This document shows, in pieces, positions 7,649-14,055 of a DNA stretch of 14,055 bases. The notes beneath the pieces are model-generated. The model saw nothing but the letters and a program-made list of their open reading frames with translations, was not told the origin of the DNA and did no database searches. Source of the DNA: JAGLTN01 sp023135255. GTDB taxonomy: Bacteria > Planctomycetota > Phycisphaerae > Sedimentisphaerales > Anaerobacaceae. Made by a program: the position numbers and the translations under genes. Positions within the stretch are counted from its first letter, which is position 1; the number at the start of each line of letters is the position of its first letter. Location of the stretch: positions 1-14,055 of the forward strand of contig DAOWCP010000065.1 of the NCBI GenBank assembly GCA_030639495.1. Direction: 5' to 3'.

Positions 7649-7757
7649 ATGTTATACCCTTCAGGGTAAGAAATTTTCGCGAGGAAAGTTATAACATGTT
7701 GTTTAAAAGTTATTTACCCGCGGATAAACGGTAAAACTCAAGTGTGAGTAGTATAAA
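7648..7757 (+). repeat. Dispersed intergenic repeat, copy 1
   Basis: Positions 7648-7747 align without gaps to the reverse complement of 13561-13660, with 84 of 100 identities by hand count. The identical runs are 7652-7676 (25 nt) and 7707-7736 (30 nt). It contains the hairpin TACCC-TTCA-GGGTA (7655-7668), the near-palindrome TTTACCCGCGGATAAA (7713-7728) and, at the far edge, a TATAAA box (7752-7757). It fills the space between the rpmA terminator and obgE, so any obgE promoter or leader must lie within it. No ORF or transposase is associated. Family and function are unknown; a REP/BIME- or MITE-like element is one reading. Confidence 0.8.
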
Positions 7758-7770
7758 AGCTGAAAAAAAT

Positions 7771-8772
7771 ATGTTTATAGATCAAGCAAAAATCTGGGTA
7801 AAGGCTGGTAACGGCGGCAACGGTTGTCTTAGTTTCCGACGTGAAAAGTTTATTGCTAAAGGCGGCCCTGACGGCGGAAATGGCGGCAAAGGAGGAAATG
7901 CTTACTTCGTGGCAAGCAGCGATATCGATACTTTGATAGACTTTTCAGGCAAGTATCACTGGCAGGCAAAAAACGGAAACGACGGCGAAGGGAATAACAG
8001 GATCGGTGCCTCCGGCGATGACCTTATAATCAAAGTGCCTCTCGGCACATTAGTATATGATACGGACCTCGATCTATTGATAAAAGACCTCAACGAAGAA
8101 GGAAAAAATATATGCGTCTGCAAAGGCGGACGAGGTGGTAAAGGAAATAAAGTCTTCGCCCATGCAACAAACCAGACACCAAGGAAGACGACTTTTGGTG
8201 CGGTAGGTCAGGAAAGGAACCTCAGGCTCGAACTTAAATTAATCGCAGATGTCGGGCTGGTGGGCAAACCTAACGCAGGCAAAAGTACACTGGTTTCCAG
8301 ATGCTCCGCAGCTAAGCCGAAAATCGCGGATTATCCTTTCACAACGATAGAACCTGTACTCGGAATTGTCGATTTGCCGGGCTATAGAAGATTTGTAATC
8401 GCCGACATTCCCGGGCTGATCGAAGGGGCACACGAAGGAACCGGCTTGGGGTTTGAATTTCTTAAACACATCGAGAGAACGAGAGTTCTCGTGCACATAC
8501 TTGATATTTACCCGTCTGATGGTTCCGATCCGGTAGAAAGTTACCATTCGATTCGAAATGAGCTGGTAAAATACAGCAAAGAGCTGGCAAAAAAACCGGA
8601 AATAATTGTAGCTAATAAGATAGACCTCGATGACGGAACAATTGTAAAAGAGCTTGCAGATAAACTGGGGCAAAAACTTATACCTATCTCAGCTGTTACT
8701 GGCGAAGGTGTCAGGCAACTGTCTGAACTGCTATGGGAAGAAATACAAAAAGTAAAAAAAGAATATCCTTAA
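7771..8772 (+). CDS. obgE: Obg/CgtA GTPase, ribosome assembly
   Basis: A 333-aa Obg-family GTPase that acts in late 50S assembly and growth control in the cytoplasm. The Obg glycine-rich fold spans about 1-158 (VKAGNGGNGC, GGPDGGNGGKGGN, GGRGGKGN). The G domain follows, with G1 GKPNAGKS (165-172), switch I DYPFTTIEP (187-195), G3 DIPG (212-215), G4 NKID (282-285) and G5 SAV (307-309). It stops after the G domain, lacking the variable C-terminal extension or OCT domain found in some orthologues. The start is placed at ATG 7771 because Obg proteins begin MF-(I/V)-D-x-A-K-I; an in-frame GTG at 7744 adds nine residues and lies in the repeat. Neither start has a strong Shine-Dalgarno. The rpmA-obgE neighbourhood is conserved in bacteria, though a terminator separates them here. 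Confidence 0.95.
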   Translation: MFIDQAKIWVKAGNGGNGCLSFRREKFIAKGGPDGGNGGKGGNAYFVASSDIDTLIDFSGKYHWQAKNGNDGEGNNRIGASGDDLIIKVPLGTLVYDTDLDLLIKDLNEEGKNICVCKGGRGGKGNKVFAHATNQTPRKTTFGAVGQERNLRLELKLIADVGLVGKPNAGKSTLVSRCSAAKPKIADYPFTTIEPVLGIVDLPGYRRFVIADIPGLIEGAHEGTGLGFEFLKHIERTRVLVHILDIYPSDGSDPVESYHSIRNELVKYSKELAKKPEIIVANKIDLDDGTIVKELADKLGQKLIPISAVTGEGVRQLSELLWEEIQKVKKEYP

Positions 8773-8862
8773 GGGTAGTATCCCGATGTATATCGGGATA
8801 CCCGCGGATAAACGAAACATGGAGAGCCGCGTAAGCGAAAATTCAATTGGGATTACTATAAT
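8773..8862 (+). repeat. Dispersed intergenic repeat, copy 2 (variant)
   Basis: It begins right at the obgE stop. A perfect 10-bp hairpin GTATCCCGAT / ATCGGGATAC (8778-8801, loop GTAT) runs into the shared core TACCCGCGGATAAACG (8799-8814), identical in copies 1 and 3. A 23-nt spacer (8815-8837), which includes a second CCGCG unit, replaces 2 nt of the other copies. Then AAAATTCAATTGGGA (8838-8852) is identical to copy 3. A TATAAT box (8857-8862) ends it, 12 nt before coaX. The hairpin has no T tract, so it is not a standard terminator. The 5' half differs from copies 1 and 3. Confidence 0.75.
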
Positions 8863-8874
8863 AAGAGTAAGAAA

Positions 8875-9666
8875 ATGACAAACTTAATAGCTATCGATAT
8901 TGGTAACACAAGTATTGCTATCGGTCTGTTTCTTAAAGGGCAGGTGGATTCAATCGAATCTGTTGACGGCAATGATACAAAAAAACTGGCCAAGTGCATT
9001 AAAACAACGTGGGATAAGATTCCTGTGCTGAAAAGCTCAAAAGAGAAAAAACATGACGGCGTTGTCGTTGCTTGCAGCGTTAACCCCGAATGGACAAAAC
9101 TTATTAAGCAGATCGTAAAAGATAAGCTCGATGAGAAAGCTTTTGTCATCGGAGAAGATATTGAACTTCCTATAAAGTTAGGAGTGAAAGAATCGGACAA
9201 GATAGGAATTGACAGGGTCCTCTCAGCGGCAGCAGCTTATGCGGTAACGGAGCAGGCAGTAGTGGTTGCTGATTTCGGAACTGCTGTCACTATCGATATG
9301 GTTGATGACAGAGGTGTATTTGTCGGAGGTGTGATCTTTCCGGGTTTTGCGATAAGTGCAAAAGCGTTAAAAGACAACACCGCCCTTTTGCCGGAGATAA
9401 AAGTATCGCGTCCTGAACTACCCTTTGGTCAAAGCACAGAAGAAGCAATTAATTGCGGGTTGTACTATTCTGCAATTGGAGCTCTTGAGGAAGTAGTTCG
9501 CAGGTATGCTGAGAAGATCGGCACCTGGCCTCAAACTGTTATTACCGGCTCAGGAGCAAAAATAATTAAAGACGATTGCAAGTTTGTTGATTCTTATGTG
9601 CCTGATCTGGTTGTCAGAGGAATAGCTCTGGCATATCAAAAATTCATGGATAATATAATGGAGTAA
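8875..9666 (+). CDS. coaX: Type III pantothenate kinase
   Basis: A 263-aa cytoplasmic kinase of the ASKHA fold that phosphorylates pantothenate, the first step of coenzyme A synthesis. Motifs are the phosphate-binding DIGNTSIAIGLF (8-19), the GIDR motif (111-114) with D113 the expected catalytic aspartate, VVADFGTAVTID (131-141), GGVIFPG (151-157), and TGSGAKI near the end (224-230). Length is normal for CoaX. The ATG at 8875 is preceded by only a weak purine stretch (AAGAG); a TATAAT at 8857-8862 is so close that a transcript from it would have almost no leader. It is the first of three genes separated by 8 bp each (coaX, MnmE-like, mutS). Confidence 0.95.
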   Translation: MTNLIAIDIGNTSIAIGLFLKGQVDSIESVDGNDTKKLAKCIKTTWDKIPVLKSSKEKKHDGVVVACSVNPEWTKLIKQIVKDKLDEKAFVIGEDIELPIKLGVKESDKIGIDRVLSAAAAYAVTEQAVVVADFGTAVTIDMVDDRGVFVGGVIFPGFAISAKALKDNTALLPEIKVSRPELPFGQSTEEAINCGLYYSAIGALEEVVRRYAEKIGTWPQTVITGSGAKIIKDDCKFVDSYVPDLVVRGIALAYQKFMDNIME

Positions 9667-9674
9667 TTTTCGTC

Positions 9675-10844
9675 ATGTCGGTTTCAGCTGCTGTTACAAC
9701 TGCTAAAGGGGCTGGGGCAATTTCTACTATAGAACTTGCTGGCGATGAAGCACTGGCTATACTTGAAAAGATATTTAAACCTGCGCGCAAAGAGAAAGCT
9801 GACTTTACAATCGGCAGTATCCTTGTCGGAACGATCGCAGAGGCTGGCCATGATATTGACCAGGTCGCTATCGGTTGTGAAGCGGACAGGCATTTTGCAA
9901 TTCATTGTCACGGCAACCCATTGATAGCTGAAGCGATAATGAAGCTGCTGAAAAAACATAATGCAACTTTGCTGACGAATGAACAGTTTTTCTCAGATAT
10001 CTCCAACACAGAAAACAACACAATAGCTATCGAAGCGAAAATCGAACTTGCAAATATCAAAACGTTATTTGCTACTAAACTAATTCTAAATCAGGCAAAT
10101 ACAGGCTTGGTGAAATCAGCAAAAGGTTGGCTCAAAGAAGCTAAAAATATTGAGAAAATAAAAGCTAAAGCTGCAGCAATTCTGAAAAAAAGTGAAAACG
10201 CCCGGATTATGATAGCCGGTTGTAAAGCAGTTATCGCAGGGCCTGCCAATAGCGGCAAAAGCTCTCTGCTTAATCTTTTATGCGGAAAAGATAAAGCTAT
10301 TGTTACCGATATCGAAGGGACGACAAGGGATTATGTGGCTGTGGAAATTGTGCTGGAAAATCTTTTTTTAGAGCTGACAGATACCGCGGGCATTGATGAA
10401 ATTCCGGCTTTGAAGTCTGATGCAATAGAAAAAACATCTCAGAAGAAAAGCCTTGGCACATTGGAAAATGCCGACCTTGTACTGTTCGTTCTGGATTCGT
10501 CTAAAGGTGATCCCCAGCTTCAAGACCGCCTTATTGAAGCGATTGCTGATAAAAAAATAATTGCGGTTTTAAACAAATCTGACCTGCCGAGCAAACTGAC
10601 AAAAACCTCTCTGCCGATAAGATTGGATAAAGTTGTCTCGATAAGCATCAAAACCGGCGAAGGAATAGACGCCCTGAAAGAACAGATACTGCGAATATGC
10701 TGCGTAGATGAGTTAGATATTTACGAACCTATAGCCTTTACACCGCGCCAAAGAGGGCTGCTTAAACAACTTAGCAAAATTAATTCCGCTGACAAAGCTA
10801 ATTTGCTGATTACAGAGTTGTTAAAAGGCCAATTAAATGTATAA
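9675..10844 (+). CDS. MnmE/TrmE-like GTPase, shortened and lacking the C-terminal cysteine motif
   Basis: A 389-aa protein related to MnmE, the tRNA U34-modification GTPase (usually about 450 aa). The embedded G domain is intact: P-loop GPANSGKSS (189-197), TDIEGTTRDYV (211-221, an MnmE hallmark), DTAGI (236-240), NKSD (300-303) and SIKTGEG (324-330). The N-terminal part aligns only loosely: TTAKGAGAISTIELAG (8-23) matches the usual PPGRGGIGIIRISG region but loses the arginines, CHG (78-80) is kept, and the SYTGED and FLNGKLDL segments are not recognisable. After FTPRQRGLLKQL (355-366) the protein ends at ELLKGQLNV, before the universal FCIGK. The next gene starts 8 bp later and no frameshifted FCIGK is visible, so the truncation looks native. 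It may no longer perform tRNA modification. The family relationship is confident, the function open; mnmE is withheld for that reason. Confidence 0.85.
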   Translation: MSVSAAVTTAKGAGAISTIELAGDEALAILEKIFKPARKEKADFTIGSILVGTIAEAGHDIDQVAIGCEADRHFAIHCHGNPLIAEAIMKLLKKHNATLLTNEQFFSDISNTENNTIAIEAKIELANIKTLFATKLILNQANTGLVKSAKGWLKEAKNIEKIKAKAAAILKKSENARIMIAGCKAVIAGPANSGKSSLLNLLCGKDKAIVTDIEGTTRDYVAVEIVLENLFLELTDTAGIDEIPALKSDAIEKTSQKKSLGTLENADLVLFVLDSSKGDPQLQDRLIEAIADKKIIAVLNKSDLPSKLTKTSLPIRLDKVVSISIKTGEGIDALKEQILRICCVDELDIYEPIAFTPRQRGLLKQLSKINSADKANLLITELLKGQLNV

Positions 10845-10852
10845 TCTTTGCT

Positions 10853-13477
10853 ATGGCAGGAAATAACGAAAAATTGACACCAGCGATGAAGCAGTTTCAT
10901 CACTTCAAGGATAAATATCCCGATGCGATATTGTTTTTCCGTATGGGTGATTTCTACGAAACATTTTATAAAGACGCTGAGATATGCTCAAAAGTTCTTG
11001 GGCTGACACTTACCAGCAGAAGCAAAGGGGCAAATCCTATTCCGCTGGCGGGAGTGCCCTTTCATGCAGTTGACGGGTATCTGAAAAAAATGCTCCAGGC
11101 AGGCTATAAGGTAGCAGTCTGTGAACAAGTCGAAAAACCAAAAGATGCAGTTGGTGTTGTAAAAAGAGATGTCGTCAGGGTTATAACGCCTGGCACGCTA
11201 ACCGACGATATGCTGCTGAATGCCAAAGAGGACAATTATCTTTGCGCGATAAATCTGGGCAAAAATTCGACAGCATCGCTTAGTTGGATAGACATATCCA
11301 CCGGACATTTTTTTTGTATGGAAATAGACGAAAATCGGCTTTTGGATGAGCTGCTCAGACTCTCACCGGCAGAGTGTCTCTTGGCTGACAGGAGAGGTGA
11401 ACTTTTCGAGGCTGAAGCCAAAGAACTTTCAAAAAATATCGCTCAGCTTACAAACGCAATTATAACTGAAAGACCAGCGTGGTATTTTGATCCTTACCAG
11501 GGACATCAGAGATTGTTGAAGCATTTCGGCACTAAGACTTTGGAAGGTTTTGGAATTGATGATAATGATAATGTGATCGTCCCTGCGGGCGCTATTATTG
11601 AATATCTTAACGAGACACAAAAAACAGCGCTGGGTCATATTCAAAGTCTGAAAAAAATCACAAGAACGAACTTTCTTGAAATTGATACGACAACTTTGAG
11701 AAGTCTGGAAGTCCTCAGGACAATCCGAAGCGAAAACCCCAAAGGAACGCTGATAAGCTGTTTGGACGAAACTTTAACCGCTATGGGCGGCAGGATGTTT
11801 CGTAATTGGCTTTGTATGCCGCTTTGCGATAAAGGCGCAATCGAATTAAGACAGGATGCTATTGAAGAGGCTGTCAATGACGATGCGATGCTGACAGAGA
11901 TTCGCAAATTCCTCGCAAATATTTCCGACCTTGAAAGAATCGCTGCCAGGGTAAGTACATTTCGCTCGAATGCGAGGGACCTTATCGCTTTGGCGGCAAC
12001 GCTGCGAAAAATACCGGATATCAGGTCAATTCTGCAAACTTGCAAGTCTGATCTCTTTGTTAAACTTGCAACTAAATGTGACAGCATGGATGAGTTAGCA
12101 GAGTTGCTGGAATCTGCTATTGAGCCTGAATGTCCGACTCATTTAAGAAATGGCGGTGTGATAAGAGCTGGCTTTAACGAAGAGCTTGATTCGTTCAGAT
12201 CAATAAATACTGATGGTCAAAGCTGGTTGAAAAAATATCAGCAGCAACAGAGTGAAGCTACCGGGATAGTTAATCTCAAGCTCGGCTTTAATAAAGTTTT
12301 TGGCTATTACATCGAGGTTAATCATTCTGGTACTTCTAAGGTGCCGGCAGATTATGTGCGGAAACAAACCCTTAAAAATGCCGAACGTTATATTACCGAT
12401 GAACTGAAAAAGTTTGAGACTAAGGCTCTGGGGGCAGAAGAAAAATCAATAGAGCTTGAGTATAAGCTCTTCGAGGAGATACGTCAGTTTACTGCCAGGT
12501 ATGTGTCACGACTGCAATTGCTCGCTGGTGTAATCGCCAGGTGCGATTGTCTTACCGCTCTTGCATATTTAGCCCACAGAAGAAACTACATCCGCCCGGA
12601 AATAACAACGGATAAGGTGCTGAATATAAAAGAAAGCAAGCACCCCGTACTGGCGGAAACCCTGGGCAGTGAATTTGTTTCTAATGATGTCGCAATTGGA
12701 GATAACTCCGCCGACTGCGTTATTATCACCGGGCCTAACATGAGCGGCAAAAGTACATATATAAGGCAGGTTGCACTTCTGGTTTTGATGGCACAGACGG
12801 GCAGTTTTATACCAGCTGAAAGCGCGACGATCGCATTGGTCGACAGGATATTTACCCGTGTCGGAGCTTCAGATGAACTAATCAGAGGCCAATCTACGTT
12901 CATGGTTGAAATGACAGAGACTGCCAATATTATTAATAACGCAACAGAAAAATCGCTGGTAATACTTGACGAAGTGGGCAGAGGCACAAGCACTTACGAC
13001 GGGCTTTCGTTAGCGTGGGCAATCACCGAACATATCGCTACACAATTAAAATGTCGCACTCTTTTTGCTACGCATTATCATGAACTAACGGAACTTTCGG
13101 AGCTTTTCACGAATATCAAAAATTGTAATGTAGCGGTAAGTGAATGGGCAGGCGAAGTCGTCTTTATGCACAAAATAATCCCGGGCGGTACGGACAAAAG
13201 CTACGGCATACATGTTGCAAAACTGGCAGGTCTTCCAAAATCCATCCTGCAGCGAAGCAAAGAAATCCTCAAAGAACTTGAAAGCACTTTTACAAAAGAA
13301 GCTGCCGGCGAACATTTAGCTAAAAACAAAACTAAAGAGCCTGACAACGATACTTTGTTTGTTCAGAAAAATAAATCTGTTCTCGACAGGCTAAGCTCGA
13401 TTGATGTTAATAACCTCACGCCAATAGAAGCGATCAATCTTCTTGAGCAGATCAAAAACGAAATAGAAGACAAATAG
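10853..13477 (+). CDS. mutS: DNA mismatch repair protein MutS
   Basis: An 874-aa MutS1-type mismatch-recognition ATPase of usual length. The mismatch-binding wedge motif is FFRMGDFYETF with F34-Y35-E36. Connector, core and lever domains fill about 125-570. The ABC-type ATPase domain follows: Walker A GPNMSGKST (627-635), the GASDELIRGQSTFMVEM signature region, Walker B LVILDEVGRGTST (702-714), then THYHEL and the GIHVAKLAGLP segment. The C-terminal LTPIEAINLLEQI end is also present, so the gene is complete. The start at 10853 lies 8 bp after the upstream stop with no strong Shine-Dalgarno, consistent with translational coupling in the coaX-GTPase-mutS unit. No mutL is visible. Confidence 0.97.
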   Translation: MAGNNEKLTPAMKQFHHFKDKYPDAILFFRMGDFYETFYKDAEICSKVLGLTLTSRSKGANPIPLAGVPFHAVDGYLKKMLQAGYKVAVCEQVEKPKDAVGVVKRDVVRVITPGTLTDDMLLNAKEDNYLCAINLGKNSTASLSWIDISTGHFFCMEIDENRLLDELLRLSPAECLLADRRGELFEAEAKELSKNIAQLTNAIITERPAWYFDPYQGHQRLLKHFGTKTLEGFGIDDNDNVIVPAGAIIEYLNETQKTALGHIQSLKKITRTNFLEIDTTTLRSLEVLRTIRSENPKGTLISCLDETLTAMGGRMFRNWLCMPLCDKGAIELRQDAIEEAVNDDAMLTEIRKFLANISDLERIAARVSTFRSNARDLIALAATLRKIPDIRSILQTCKSDLFVKLATKCDSMDELAELLESAIEPECPTHLRNGGVIRAGFNEELDSFRSINTDGQSWLKKYQQQQSEATGIVNLKLGFNKVFGYYIEVNHSGTSKVPADYVRKQTLKNAERYITDELKKFETKALGAEEKSIELEYKLFEEIRQFTARYVSRLQLLAGVIARCDCLTALAYLAHRRNYIRPEITTDKVLNIKESKHPVLAETLGSEFVSNDVAIGDNSADCVIITGPNMSGKSTYIRQVALLVLMAQTGSFIPAESATIALVDRIFTRVGASDELIRGQSTFMVEMTETANIINNATEKSLVILDEVGRGTSTYDGLSLAWAITEHIATQLKCRTLFATHYHELTELSELFTNIKNCNVAVSEWAGEVVFMHKIIPGGTDKSYGIHVAKLAGLPKSILQRSKEILKELESTFTKEAAGEHLAKNKTKEPDNDTLFVQKNKSVLDRLSSIDVNNLTPIEAINLLEQIKNEIEDK

Positions 13478-13713
13478 TGATATTCGCTTTAGTTAGTATT
13501 TTTGTTGCTAAGTACTTGTAATCAAAGCGGTTTTGTATATAATTACTGGTTATATGCTGATCCCAATTGAATTTTACCGTTTATCCGCGGGTAAATAACT
13601 TAAAAATAACAAGTTACGGATTTATTCGCGGAAATTTCTTACCCTGAAGGGTATAATTTAACGGCAACAGCTGCTTTTGGCAGAGTATAAAATGATTTCT
13701 AAGGATTTTTATT
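13478..13713 (+). promoter_or_regulatory. mutS-glyS intergenic region with promoter and repeat-bearing leader
   Basis: After the mutS stop a long imperfect inverted repeat, CGCTTT (13487-13492) with AAAGCG (13524-13529) followed by GTTTT, may be a weak terminator. TTGTAA (13516-13521), 16 bp, and a perfect TATAAT (13538-13543) form the best promoter for glyS. A start near 13550 would give a leader of about 165 nt containing the whole inverted repeat copy 3. A second TATAAT (13652-13657) has no matching -35. AAGGA at 13701-13705 is the glyS RBS, 8 nt before the ATG. Confidence 0.5.
13549..13660 (-). repeat. Dispersed intergenic repeat, copy 3 (inverted)
   Basis: Minus-strand copy of the element at 7648-7757; positions 13561-13660 align gap-free with 84% identity by hand. 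It holds the TACCC/GGGTA hairpin (13640-13653), the CCGCGG near-palindrome (13580-13595) and the AAAATTCAATTGGGA block (13561-13575) shared with copy 2. A TATAAC box on the minus strand (13549-13554) matches the edge box of the other copies. Two CCGCG-ATAAA-C-GGTAA-like units lie in direct repeat within it. It is opposite in orientation to the flanking genes. Confidence 0.8.
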
Positions 13714-14055
13714 ATGGCAAAGATTACCAAACTCGATGATATCGTATCGCTTTGTAAACGAAGAGGCTTTATCTTCCAGTCCAGTGAGATTTACGGCGGA
13801 CTGGCGAGCTGTTATGACTATGGCCCTTTAGGCGTAGAGCTGAAAAATAACGTTAAAAAGGCATGGTGGAAGTCAACCGTTCAGATGAATGACAATGTTG
13901 TGGGCCTCGATTGTTCTATCCTGATGCACCCGATGGTGTGGAAATCTTCAGGCCATGCGGATAAATTCGCGGATTTAATTGCTGAGTGCAAGAAGTGCCA
14001 TACCAGAACACGCGTTGACCACCTTCAGGATCACACGGACCAAGCGGCAGCTGAA
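13714..14055 (+). CDS. glyS: Glycyl-tRNA synthetase, alpha2-type, N-terminal part
   Basis: The first 114 codons of a class II glycyl-tRNA synthetase; the gene runs off the window. It charges tRNA-Gly with glycine. The start is MAKITKLDDIVSLCKRRGF, followed by FQSSEIYGGLA (21-31), YDYGPLGVELKNN (34-46), DCSILMHPMVWKSSGH (66-81) and the zinc-type C92-x-x-C95 pair. These belong to the homodimeric archaeal/eukaryotic-like enzyme, not the bacterial alpha2beta2 GlyQ/GlyS type. AAGGA lies 8 nt before the ATG. The leader appears to contain an inverted intergenic repeat. The symbol follows common usage for this form (also called glyQS). Confidence 0.93.
   Translation, partial: MAKITKLDDIVSLCKRRGFIFQSSEIYGGLASCYDYGPLGVELKNNVKKAWWKSTVQMNDNVVGLDCSILMHPMVWKSSGHADKFADLIAECKKCHTRTRVDHLQDHTDQAAAE

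Noticed and set aside
7648..7757. CRISPR-like or T-box interpretation of the repeat
   Set aside because: There is no regular spacing, no spacers and no cas genes. No T-box sequence or specifier hairpin was recognised, and copies also precede non-synthetase genes.
7744..7770. GTG start giving a 342-aa Obg
   Set aside because: Obg proteins begin at the MFIDQAKI-equivalent position. The extra nine codons lie partly in the intergenic repeat, and the GTG has no RBS.
8239..8673. 144-codon minus-strand open frame inside obgE
   Set aside because: It overlaps the conserved G domain of obgE entirely and shows no recognisable protein features.
11641..12993. Open frames of 135-148 codons on the minus strand inside mutS
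   Set aside because: They are antisense shadows of a complete, fully recognised mutS, with low-complexity Ser/Leu/Ile composition and no RBS or family motif.
7648..13660. Composite transposon or genomic island bounded by the inverted repeats 1 and 3
   Set aside because: The enclosed genes (obgE, coaX, MnmE-like, mutS) are core housekeeping genes with no transposase or integrase, and a third copy lies inside. A dispersed intergenic repeat explains this better.
13954..13980. GCGGATAAATTCGCGGATTTA resemblance to the repeat core inside glyS
   Set aside because: It encodes the conserved HADKFADLI segment in frame and lacks the rest of the element; the similarity is best explained by chance.

Overview
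The window looks like a chromosomal segment from a bacterium of the Planctomycetota, most likely class Phycisphaerae (a Sedimentisphaerales-like lineage). The main evidence is the modular secreted esterase at 1468-3282. It carries a linker ending in a TYYWRIDE-type motif, a LamG fold and a single dockerin-like GDLN...VDFKDFA...W tail, an architecture typical of exported Phycisphaerae proteins. A planctomycete-style CxC...CxxC zinc ribbon on an M48 protease, several sialate O-acetylesterases, and an archaeal/eukaryotic-type glycyl-tRNA synthetase fit the same picture. No phage, transposase, CRISPR or tRNA gene was seen. The taxonomic call is inference from domain style, not from a search.

Layout. 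1-1338 (+) holds the last codons of a LemA-family gene followed by an HtpX-like M48 membrane protease with an extra C-terminal zinc ribbon. 1355-3282 (+) is a well-formed extended -10 promoter driving the secreted SASA-type esterase with LamG and dockerin-like modules. 3305-6421 (-) holds two tandem, paralogous, secreted sialate-O-acetylesterase-family genes separated by 17 bp and converging on the previous gene. Together these three esterases form a small polysaccharide-deacetylation locus. 6563-7180 (+) is a TlpA-like thioredoxin lipoprotein.

7357-13477 (+) is housekeeping. It has rpmA (ribosomal protein L27) closed by a strong terminator, obgE (ribosome-assembly GTPase), then coaX (type III pantothenate kinase), a shortened MnmE-like GTPase and mutS. 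The last three are separated by only 8 bp each and look like an operon. 13714 to the window end (+) is the start of glycyl-tRNA synthetase.

The least explained part is a dispersed intergenic repeat present three times: at about 7648-7757 upstream of obgE, at 8773-8862 between obgE and coaX, and inverted at 13549-13660 between mutS and glyS. The first and third copies align without gaps over 100 nt with 16 mismatches by hand count. The middle copy shares two 15-16 nt cores but has a different 5' hairpin and a 23-nt spacer. The repeat contains a small TACCC/GGGTA hairpin, a near-palindromic CCGCGG core, internally repeated CCGCG-ATAAA units and a TATAA-like box at its edge. A second point of interest is the MnmE-like GTPase, which has an intact G domain but no C-terminal FCIGK and a degenerate N-terminal half.
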